Positions 5,764 through 11,426 of a stretch of 11,426 nucleotides of DNA are shown piece after piece. This DNA is from Candidatus Peregrinibacteria bacterium (GTDB lineage: Bacteria > Patescibacteriota > Gracilibacteria > UBA1369 > UM-FILTER-53-11). The notes beneath the pieces are model-generated. The model made no database searches. It was not told where the DNA came from and saw nothing but the letters and a program-made list of their open reading frames with translations. The position numbers and the translations under genes are program-made. The stretch covers positions 1 to 11,426 of the forward strand of contig JAHFJU010000048.1 of NCBI GenBank assembly GCA_023245725.1. The letters are read 5' to 3'. The first letter of the stretch is position 1, and each line of letters opens with the position of its first letter.

Positions 5764-6126
5764 CAGAAAGCGATAATGGGCTTTAAGCGTTGGTATCTTG
5801 AGCCGCATCGTTGTAGTGACGAGATAGTGCTGTTAAAAAGGCACGAGTTTATATTCTCGGTTTTTCCCAAAGTCATTCATTCTAGCTTAGGATTTATGAT
5901 GGCTTTGATTTAAGATCAGAAAGCTTTTGGTTTTTGTCGTTGAAAAAACTTAGGCTTTTCGCTCATCGGATCGATAAGTACGAACCTCTGCGCTATATAC
6001 AATACTTGAAATCATTGTGCAAATGTCTTCCCGGGAAGACATCACGAAACGTAATGCGGTTATAACAATGACCGTATTTTGCTCAGAAGTTTAGATCCTT
6101 GGTTTTTTCGGCACAGTTCGAATCAG
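5764..6126. other. 363-bp intergenic stretch without a convincing gene
   Basis: It lies between the efp promoter and the 3' end of the pseudouridine synthase gene. It holds one copy of the dispersed palindromic repeat (6008-6042) and an imperfect hairpin, AATGCGGT (6053-6060) with ACCGTATT (6071-6078), one G-U pair. A 45-codon plus-strand frame (5776-5913) shows no coding signs. I checked for tRNA arms and for RNase P, SRP and tmRNA signatures and found none that fold properly. An unrecognised small RNA cannot be excluded. Confidence 0.5.
6008..6042. repeat. Dispersed intergenic repeat, copy 1, with a perfect 20-bp palindrome
   Basis: Bases 6008-6037 match 10356-10385 at 26 of 30 positions. 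The copy contains a perfect palindrome (6023-6042, half-site ATGTCTTCCC). Weaker similarity continues upstream, with AAGTAC and GCG..TA.ACAA patterns in both copies. It lies about 85 bp past the stop of rluA, where it could also act as a transcript-end hairpin on the minus strand (8-bp stem, CCGG loop, short TTT). A REP- or MITE-like element or a protein-binding site are the main options. Confidence 0.7.
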
Positions 6127-6834
6127 CTAAGCGTTCCTAAGCGGAGTTTCAACTCTCTTTAGTGTGATTTTCAGGTCGGGCGCCATTGGTGCTTCAATCG
6201 TAATATATTTTTCGAGGAGCGGGTGCCAGAAGCCGATTTTTTGCGCGTGTAAAAAAAGTCGCCCGAGTCGGAATGTGAGTCGGAATCGGCGATTGAAGAG
6301 AGCGTCGCCATAGCGGTCGTCCATAACTACCGGTGATTTTATAGATGCAAAATGTCGACGGATTTGGTGCTTTCGTCCAGTTGTTATTGTTGCTTCAACC
6401 AGAGAACAAAAATTGCCCGGAGCACGTCTTAATACTTTGTACTCGGTATGCGCGTTGATTAGTTCTCCTTTTGTTCGTGACGGAAGTTTGTAGTCTATAA
6501 CGCCGATATCGCGAGGAGAGCCAACGACGAGCGCGATGTATGTTTTTTTTGTAGGATTTTCTGTGTTTGAGCTGCGGCGCACGATTGACTCAAGTTGTTC
6601 TCGTTTGCTTGGGTCGATTCCAAAAAGCATAACTCCTGATGTTGGAAAATCGAGGCGGTGAAGCAAAAACGGCTTCGCTGTAATTCCTTCTTTAATGGCT
6701 TCTTTTTCAACCATTGCAGTTAGTGTCTCGTGATATGAAATGTCTTTTGAGGCAACACAAGCAACGCGCGGTGGTTTATTTACGGCAATTAGGTACTGAT
6801 CACGATATATAATCAAGGATTTTTTCACGGGCAC
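6127..6834 (-). CDS. RluA-family RNA pseudouridine synthase
   Basis: Converts specific uridines in rRNA or tRNA to pseudouridine. The 235-residue protein has the family motifs in order: an N-terminal LIIYRDQYLIAVNKPP strand, HRLDFPTSG with catalytic Asp62, KTYIALV (97-103), GRKHQIRRHFA (153-163), MDDRYGD (171-177) and RLFLHA (192-197). It lacks the N-terminal S4 domain of RluC/RluD, so it is closer in form to short RluA/TruC-type enzymes; the target position cannot be read from sequence. The start is GTG at 6834, with a second GTG at 6828; no ATG fits and no Shine-Dalgarno sequence is seen. It lies 105 bp downstream of the PBP gene on the same strand, with no terminator between, so it may be co-transcribed with it. 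Confidence 0.93.
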   Translation of the reverse strand: MPVKKSLIIYRDQYLIAVNKPPRVACVASKDISYHETLTAMVEKEAIKEGITAKPFLLHRLDFPTSGVMLFGIDPSKREQLESIVRRSSNTENPTKKTYIALVVGSPRDIGVIDYKLPSRTKGELINAHTEYKVLRRAPGNFCSLVEATITTGRKHQIRRHFASIKSPVVMDDRYGDALFNRRFRLTFRLGRLFLHAQKIGFWHPLLEKYITIEAPMAPDLKITLKRVETPLRNA

Positions 6835-6939
6835 AAGGTATCACACTTTGGTAAATTCCGCTTTAGGCAATAAGGTGGAATGGTTTTTCGGTTAAATTAC
6901 TTATATATGCGCAAAACATATTATCTTGAATGTATTTTA

Positions 6940-9660
6940 TTAATTCGCCGTCGCTTCGTACTTAATGTCGAGTTTTGCTTCGGCAGAATATCCTACTTGA
7001 TCTAAAATTACTGCGCGAATTGTGAATGGGCCAGATGGAGCATCTTTCGGGAATCGGAGTTTTGTTTTATATGGCTCGTTGAATTTTGTACTGTTCGGAA
7101 TCGTTCGATCTCCCAAATAGTACATAACTTTTTTTACTCCATTTGGAGCGCTTATCGTAACGTCAACCGAGAACTCGTGAGTTGAAATAACTTCGTACGC
7201 TGTTGGCAGACTAAAGCTGATTGTTGGTTTGCTTGCTTCTGTCTGCGCTGTAAATAACTTTGTGGTTTCGGTAGGAGGAAAATCAGGATACTTCGGGTCT
7301 TTTTCTTTTGCAGATTTAATCCATTTTTTTATTCCCTCGAGCCAGCTTGGATACGTGTCGAGTGCGTCTTTGTGGTCGATAAAAATCCTCTCTTCAATTG
7401 CGTCTTCTGGTGTGAATTCATTTGGTAGTAAGCCATCTTCTTTAACAACTTTAATTACTTTTACCGATGTATCGACTTCGGTTGGTACAGAAAAACTTGC
7501 GAACACATCTGAAGCGCGCATTTCTGCGGGAGTGTCTGCGGCAACCAATTTACCGCTTGCCTTAGAGACAGTTGCGGTGACAATTCCGGTAGGAACGGGG
7601 AATTTTTCATCGGGAGTGTCTTTGAGTACGGCGGTCATATATTCGTTCCAAACTGGAGCTGCGATGTTGTATCCATCTGCGAGAACTTTTAATTTTTTAC
7701 CATCGCTGTTGCCTGCCCAAACACCCGTTGCGATTGTTGGTGTGTATCCGATTGTCCAAACATTTGAAGGATAAACGGTTCCGTCTTTTGATTGTCCTGC
7801 GGTGCTTGTTCCGGTTTTTACCGCAACAGTATGCCCACCGATATTTAATCGCTGGCCAAGATTTACCGTGTGGTCAGAGAGAATGCTTGAAATTAAATAT
7901 GCGACTTGAGGATCCATTACAGATTGTGGAGGAGTTTGAGCGGCGACGTCAGTTGTTCTGTCATATAAAACAGTTCCGCTGTTCGATGTGACTTTTGTAA
8001 TTGCGTATGGAGTTACTTTCATTCCGCCGGTTGCGAATGCAGAGTATCCGCGCACCATGTCGTAAAGCGATGTTTCGCCCGTGCCAAGTGCCAGTGAAGG
8101 TCCGTATTCTGTATCGGGATTAAGAGAGTCGAGGCCGAGTGCTTTAACGAATGGCATTATTTCGGCCTGTTGGCCCGCCATAAAGTAGGCTTTGATCGCT
8201 GGAATATTTCTTGATTGCGCTAGTGCTCGACGAATTGTCATTGGACCTTGAAATGTGCCGTCGTAGTTTTTTGGCTTGTAGTTGCCGAAATCCGTTGGAG
8301 TATCGTAAATTACTGTTGCTGGTGCATATCTGTTTGTAAATGCCTTTGCATATATAAAAGGTTTGAAGCTCGATCCAGGTTGTCTTTTAGCCATGACGTG
8401 ATTTACATTCCCGTGAGATTCGGTGTCGAAATAATCTGCGGCACCGACCATCGAAAGTATTTCTCCGGTTTTTACGTTTATAGAAAAGAGTGCGCCAGTT
8501 GTTACGTCGTATACATCTTTCTGCTTTTCGATTTGTTTTTTAAGGGATTCTTCACCGATACTTTGAAGTTCAGGGTCAAGCGTTGTATGAACTTGAAGGC
8601 CTCCCATTGCCAGCGTCTCTTTGCCAAGCATTGTCTCAAGTTGATTTCGCACCTCGAACACAAAGTGTTCAGCCTTAAAACTCTCGCTATGTTTTGTGAA
8701 AACCAGTTTCTGAAGATCTGCGCTCGCGCTATCGCGCTCGCTCTTGCTAATAATTCCAAGCTCATTCATTCGTCGCAACACAATGTCTGCGCGTCCCGGT
8801 AAAAATACTGATTCGCCATTTTGAAGCACTACGGCTTTCCCAATAAGTCCGCCAGTGTAATCTTTAGTCGTGATGTCGCTGGCTTTTGCCTCTGGCGTTA
8901 ACTCTTTTTCGAGCTTTGTGTAGAGGTGTGGGCCGTATGGAGAATAGTATGTAGGAAGCTGAGGCAAACCTGCGAGAACTGAACTTTCGGCGAGCGTTAA
9001 TTCGCGAGCCGGTTTGCCGAAATATAATTGCGACGCCATTTCTGAGCCATATGCATTTGAGCCGTACGGAATGCGGTTCAGGTAAAGTTCAAGAATCTTG
9101 TTTTTGTCGTAGGCACGTTCGAGACGAACCGCCAAAATTAACTCCTTTAATTTACGGGTGTAAGAATGTTCTGCGCTTAAGAAGGAGTTTTTCGCTAACT
9201 GCTGTGTGATTGTTGATCCACCGCGTGCACTGCCGATGCCAAGAGTTTCATGAAGTACTGCTGCAGCGATACCGGTTAAATCGAATCCGCTGTGATAATA
9301 AAATTGGTCGTCTTCAATTGCGAGTGTCGCTTTTTGCAAAAACGGCGAAATTTCTGAGAGCTGTACGTATTTTCTGTTTTCTTCGCCGTGAAGAGTGTAG
9401 AGAATTCCGCCATTTTTATCGTAAATAACCGTAGATTGTGATCCAGCAAGTTTGTCGAACTGTCGAACGTCTGGCAACCCGATAGATAGTCCGACGACTA
9501 GAAGTGTTAATATAAATGCGCAAAACAGAGCGGCGCTAACTCCTATTAATATTACCCATGAAAGTAGTCGGCGTGGTTTAATTTTCGGTGCGCTTCCTCT
9601 TATTACACCCTGTTGGGATTTTTTGTACCTCTTGAAAAAAGAGCGTGCTGCATTACTCAT
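6940..9660 (-). CDS. Class A penicillin-binding protein (bifunctional glycosyltransferase/transpeptidase), PBP1A type
   Basis: Polymerises lipid II and cross-links peptidoglycan outside the cytoplasmic membrane. The 906 residues comprise a basic cytoplasmic head, one membrane segment (about 34-61), and a GT51 domain with EDDQFYYHSG (Glu116 catalytic), GGSTITQQLAKN (147-158), RKLKELILAVRLE and LNRIPYGSNAYG. The transpeptidase domain has SSFK (Ser430, Lys433), SRN (483-485) and KTGT (615-618), so all catalytic residues are present. After about residue 690 comes a long tail with a charged stretch and a C-terminal immunoglobulin-like domain (about 818-903), which may bind wall or partner proteins. 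The ATG at 9660 sits about 6 nt from the transcription start expected from an extended -10 (9674-9682). The gene is divergent from the toxin-antitoxin pair. Gene symbol withheld because ponA/mrcA/pbpC naming cannot be decided. Confidence 0.96.
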   Translation of the reverse strand: MSNAARSFFKRYKKSQQGVIRGSAPKIKPRRLLSWVILIGVSAALFCAFILTLLVVGLSIGLPDVRQFDKLAGSQSTVIYDKNGGILYTLHGEENRKYVQLSEISPFLQKATLAIEDDQFYYHSGFDLTGIAAAVLHETLGIGSARGGSTITQQLAKNSFLSAEHSYTRKLKELILAVRLERAYDKNKILELYLNRIPYGSNAYGSEMASQLYFGKPARELTLAESSVLAGLPQLPTYYSPYGPHLYTKLEKELTPEAKASDITTKDYTGGLIGKAVVLQNGESVFLPGRADIVLRRMNELGIISKSERDSASADLQKLVFTKHSESFKAEHFVFEVRNQLETMLGKETLAMGGLQVHTTLDPELQSIGEESLKKQIEKQKDVYDVTTGALFSINVKTGEILSMVGAADYFDTESHGNVNHVMAKRQPGSSFKPFIYAKAFTNRYAPATVIYDTPTDFGNYKPKNYDGTFQGPMTIRRALAQSRNIPAIKAYFMAGQQAEIMPFVKALGLDSLNPDTEYGPSLALGTGETSLYDMVRGYSAFATGGMKVTPYAITKVTSNSGTVLYDRTTDVAAQTPPQSVMDPQVAYLISSILSDHTVNLGQRLNIGGHTVAVKTGTSTAGQSKDGTVYPSNVWTIGYTPTIATGVWAGNSDGKKLKVLADGYNIAAPVWNEYMTAVLKDTPDEKFPVPTGIVTATVSKASGKLVAADTPAEMRASDVFASFSVPTEVDTSVKVIKVVKEDGLLPNEFTPEDAIEERIFIDHKDALDTYPSWLEGIKKWIKSAKEKDPKYPDFPPTETTKLFTAQTEASKPTISFSLPTAYEVISTHEFSVDVTISAPNGVKKVMYYLGDRTIPNSTKFNEPYKTKLRFPKDAPSGPFTIRAVILDQVGYSAEAKLDIKYEATAN

Positions 9661-9673
9661 GATAAGTGGCTAG

Positions 9674-9682
9674 ATTATAGCA
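9674..9682 (-). promoter_or_regulatory. Extended -10 promoter of the penicillin-binding protein gene
   Basis: The minus strand carries TGC-TATAAT (9674-9682), a perfect extended -10. No good -35 is present at 17 bp, as is usual for this promoter class. The expected start is near 9667, leaving a leader of about 6 nt. Confidence 0.7.
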
Positions 9683-9696
9683 CATGAGGTGTACAC

Positions 9697-9729
9697 GCCA
9701 TTGTTCCAGCCATTGATCAGTGATATACT
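9697..9729 (+). promoter_or_regulatory. Promoter of the toxin-antitoxin operon with flanking direct repeats
   Basis: TTGTTC (9701-9706), a 17-bp spacer and TATACT (9724-9729) point toward the antitoxin gene, with a start near 9736. The direct repeat GCCATTG occurs at 9697-9703 and 9709-9715, 12 bp apart, overlapping this -35. The same bases fall where the -35 of the divergent PBP promoter would be, so a bound repressor could affect both genes. Confidence 0.55.
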
Positions 9730-9735
9730 AAAAAA

Positions 9736-9750
9736 GTAAAATAATTTTAC
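9736..9750. promoter_or_regulatory. 15-bp perfect palindrome, candidate antitoxin operator
   Basis: GTAAAAT-A-ATTTTAC is a perfect inverted repeat. It begins at the expected transcription start of the operon and ends 3 bp before the antitoxin ATG. AbrB/MazE-type antitoxins usually repress their own operon by binding such symmetric AT-rich sites. Confidence 0.55.
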
Positions 9751-9753
9751 CGT

Positions 9754-9996
9754 ATGCAACTTCTTAAAATATCTCCAAAAGGTCAAATAACCATTCCCAA
9801 GAGTGCTCGTAACTTGATTGTTGGAGATCAGCTTCTCTTTGAAACTAAAGGGAAAACAATAATGCTTCGGTCGGTTGTTATACTTTTTGAGAAAGATGAT
9901 ACAGACGGTTTTTCAAATTTATCTACTCCTTCTTTCGACTTTTGGAATGACCAAGCTGATGATGTATATACTAATTTCTATAATAAGAAAAAATGA
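9754..9996 (+). CDS. AbrB/MazE-type antitoxin
   Basis: An 80-residue protein. Residues 1-42 form a SpoVT/AbrB swapped-hairpin DNA-binding domain with the diagnostic ISPKGQITIPKSARN start and a GDQLLFETKGKTIMLR second half. The tail (about 43-80) is acidic and aromatic (FDFWNDQADDVYTNFYN), as expected for the part that wraps around and blocks the toxin. It overlaps the toxin start by four bases (ATGA), the usual coupled arrangement with antitoxin first. It should neutralise the toxin and autoregulate through the palindrome at 9736-9750. No Shine-Dalgarno sequence is seen. Confidence 0.9.
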   Translation: MQLLKISPKGQITIPKSARNLIVGDQLLFETKGKTIMLRSVVILFEKDDTDGFSNLSTPSFDFWNDQADDVYTNFYNKKK

Positions 9997-10307
9997 ATCA
10001 AGGAAGTATAGTTCTCGTACCATTCCCATTTTCAGATATTTCTTCGCAGAAGCAGAGGCCGGCTCTTGTTATTTCGAAGAAAAACAAATGGGGTGATGTG
10101 ATAGTAGTTGCCATTAGCAGTAAAAAACATAGTCCTGCTGTGCAAATTAATACAAAAGATTTAGAGGAAGGAGAGTTGCCTATTATATCTTATGTTCGAT
10201 ACGATAAAATTGTTACACTTCATGAAAGTCTTGTACGCAAAGTGGTTGCTACAGTTAATACTTCAACCCTCAAGGATATTCTAAAAAAAGTGAAGGCTTT
10301 GTTTTGA
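9993..10307 (+). CDS. MazF/PemK-family endoribonuclease toxin
   Basis: A 104-residue toxin that, in this family, cleaves mRNA or other RNA at short sequences. It has the N-terminal family pattern GSIVLVPFPFSDISS, then QKQRPALVIS with the conserved Arg22, and VIVVAISSK, where Ser42 or Ser43 stands in place of the usual catalytic Thr. The C-terminal helix (TSTLKDILKKVKALF) is typical. Length is normal and the frame is intact. Translation should depend on antitoxin translation through the ATGA overlap. The cleavage sequence cannot be deduced. Confidence 0.92.
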   Translation: MNQGSIVLVPFPFSDISSQKQRPALVISKKNKWGDVIVVAISSKKHSPAVQINTKDLEEGELPIISYVRYDKIVTLHESLVRKVVATVNTSTLKDILKKVKALF

Positions 10308-10355
10308 CGGAAAATGTTGAAGTACAGTTTAGATTCGCGACATTTACAACCTACA

Positions 10356-10385
10356 GAAATCATTTTACAAATGTCTTCCTAGGAA
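10356..10385. repeat. Dispersed intergenic repeat, copy 2
   Basis: It matches 6008-6037 at 26 of 30 bases. The palindrome core is shorter here (TTCCTAGGAA, 10376-10385), and the next bases still allow TCTTCC to pair with GGAAAGA around one bulged A. The central CG of copy 1 is TA here, so symmetry is kept although the sequence changed. It lies in the 196-bp gap between the convergent toxin and decarboxylase genes, in which I see nothing else. Confidence 0.7.
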
Positions 10386-10503
10386 AGAATTATTCAGCAG
10401 ATTTACAATACGGCAATGGCGGTGCGGTGAATTCTAGGCTGGATCGCAATTTAACAGAAAAATGAGTAAAACACCCAAGTGATAGCTAAGAGCTCTGGAC
10501 TAC

Positions 10504-11426
10504 CTACCACCCGAACAGTTTTCCTACCTCATCTGGAGTTTCGCGTTTTCGTACTAACGTAACGTCGCCGTTTTGGCAAATTACTTTTGCAGGAGCAGAG
10601 TTTAGGCAGTGATGATTTGTAAATCCGTCTTGATAATTACCGGTATTCAAAAATGCAATGTATAACTTTTCGTTCGGTTCGAGATCTTCGAGGCTTGGAA
10701 GAGCAATGTAATTTCCTCCGGCAGTATATTTATCGTCAGAGTCACATGAGAGACCGGCGAGCCAAGTGCGAGTCATTTTTTTTGCGCTGGCATTATTTAC
10801 CGGAACCAAATGCCATTGTTTGTGAATCGCCCAAGTGTCGAGTAGGTGAGTTTGAAAACTGCCGTCCATGACATACCACTGTTTTGCAACTGCCTTTGGA
10901 ATATCCTTTTTGCTAACTACAGACATAACTGTAATTTGCGCAGGTGCGACAACATATGAACCCCACTCACAAATAATATTCGGAGGTTGAATTTCGTTTT
11001 CTCTGCAAAATTTATCTAGGAAACGGATGATTGAATACACAACGCTCTTGCATGTATATAGAGCTTTTCCGTTGTAATTTCCCGGTAATCCACCGCCGAT
11101 ATCGATGGTGTCGAGAGAAGGATTCATTTTTTTTAAGCGGAGATAAATTCCCATTGCGCGTTTGAGCGGTTTTAAAATATCAGCTTCTTTTGAAATCTCT
11201 GATCCTGAATGATAGTGAAGTGTTGTAAGGTTCCTGATTTTTCCTAAATTCCATAAATCCTCTTCAGCAAGCCCAAAACGATCTATGCGTTTATCCCAAT
11301 AAGAAGAGACTTTTACGTCGATGTCGACACGCACGCCAACTTGCCCACGATATTTTGAGAGTGATTCCATTTCTGAAAGGTCTTCTATAATCGGTACTAT
11401 GTCGAGGCCGTTAGATTTAAGTTCTT
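10504..11426 (-). CDS. SpeA-like arginine decarboxylase, C-terminal part (5' end outside the window)
   Basis: A PLP-dependent decarboxylase of the alanine-racemase-fold group (Orn/DAP/Arg decarboxylases). The frame stays open through the window edge; 306 residues are visible, and the internal ATG at 11370 is not the start because upstream codons (ELKSNGLDIVPIIEDLSE) continue the family pattern. Motifs: VGVRVDIDV, RFGL, LHYHSGSE (PLP-stacking His), DIGGGLPGNYNG (phosphate loop), CEWGSYVVA (the EPGR/ESGR site, with the Arg changed to Ser), DTWAIHKQW, LSCDSDDKY (cross-dimer Cys-Asp) and NTGNYQ. The order and DRFGL/TWAI/CDSD features fit biosynthetic arginine decarboxylase, which makes agmatine for polyamines, better than LysA or ODC. 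The catalytic lysine lies outside the window. The C-terminus is short compared with E. coli SpeA. Confidence 0.8.
   Translation of the reverse strand, partial: ELKSNGLDIVPIIEDLSEMESLSKYRGQVGVRVDIDVKVSSYWDKRIDRFGLAEEDLWNLGKIRNLTTLHYHSGSEISKEADILKPLKRAMGIYLRLKKMNPSLDTIDIGGGLPGNYNGKALYTCKSVVYSIIRFLDKFCRENEIQPPNIICEWGSYVVAPAQITVMSVVSKKDIPKAVAKQWYVMDGSFQTHLLDTWAIHKQWHLVPVNNASAKKMTRTWLAGLSCDSDDKYTAGGNYIALPSLEDLEPNEKLYIAFLNTGNYQDGFTNHHCLNSAPAKVICQNGDVTLVRKRETPDEVGKLFGW

Noticed and set aside
5776..5913. A 45-codon plus-strand reading frame (begins MGFKRWYLEPHRCSDE) in the intergenic stretch upstream of efp.
   Set aside because: No Shine-Dalgarno sequence or good promoter, no recognisable domain, and the length is within chance expectation; kept only as part of the intergenic description.
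6023..6042. The 20-bp palindrome as a simple intrinsic terminator of the pseudouridine synthase gene.
   Set aside because: Only a short TTT follows on the minus strand, it lies about 85 bp past the stop, and a related copy sits elsewhere; a terminator role is possible but not sufficient.
6114..6128. GTTCGAATC looks like a tRNA T-loop.
   Set aside because: The flanking bases do not pair into a 5-bp T-stem on either strand, and no acceptor or anticodon arms can be built around it.
7229..8802. Long plus-strand reading frames opposite the PBP gene.
   Set aside because: They are antisense shadows of a gene with complete, conserved catalytic motifs and show no motifs of their own.
1..11426. CRISPR array, insertion sequence or integrase, rRNA or tRNA genes.
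   Set aside because: No regularly spaced repeats, transposase motifs or structured RNA signatures were found on either strand.

Overview
The window looks like chromosome of an AT-rich bacterium with a small, gene-dense genome. My best guess is a candidate-phyla (Patescibacteria/CPR, Parcubacteria-like) lineage. This is inference from several traits: no Shine-Dalgarno sequence at any visible start, several -10 boxes only 7-14 nt from start codons, an elongation factor P with a non-canonical tip loop, cysteine-rich surface proteins of unknown family, and short gaps between genes. The standard code is used: TGA is a stop (signal peptidase, both toxin-antitoxin genes) and Trp is TGG.

Layout. 1-136 (-) is the 5' end of an unidentified membrane protein, divergent from lepB (signal peptidase I, 160-732 +) with only 23 bp between the start codons. 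A membrane-anchored, beta-propeller-like unknown protein (677-1594 -) converges on lepB and overlaps its 3' end by 56 bp. At 1601-1632 two antiparallel promoters lie on top of each other. They drive that gene leftward and a surface-protein cluster rightward: a small anchored protein (1786-2004), a six-cysteine exported protein (2038-3069) closed by a very strong terminator, its diverged paralog (3156-4139), and a signal-peptide/C-terminal-anchor protein (4169-5053). The cluster ends at a bidirectional terminator shared with efp (5107-5670 -), which has a near-consensus promoter at 5735-5763.

A 363-bp stretch upstream of that promoter has no convincing gene but holds one copy of a dispersed palindromic repeat (6008-6042). 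Next come rluA-type pseudouridine synthase (6127-6834 -) and a class A penicillin-binding protein (6940-9660 -). The latter is divergent from an AbrB/MazE antitoxin plus MazF/PemK toxin pair (9754-10307 +). A second copy of the repeat (10356-10385) lies between the toxin gene and the 5'-truncated SpeA-like decarboxylase at 10504-11426 (-).

How the genes may work together: signal peptidase I would process the exported proteins of the 1786-5053 cluster and perhaps others. PBP1A builds the peptidoglycan they face, and the conserved cysteines suggest disulfide-stabilised proteins outside the cell. EF-P and RluA serve the ribosome. The toxin-antitoxin pair and the decarboxylase are independent units. 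The most unusual items are the six-cysteine surface pair, the EF-P tip loop, the repeat whose centre changes while staying symmetric, and the near-leaderless promoter layout.
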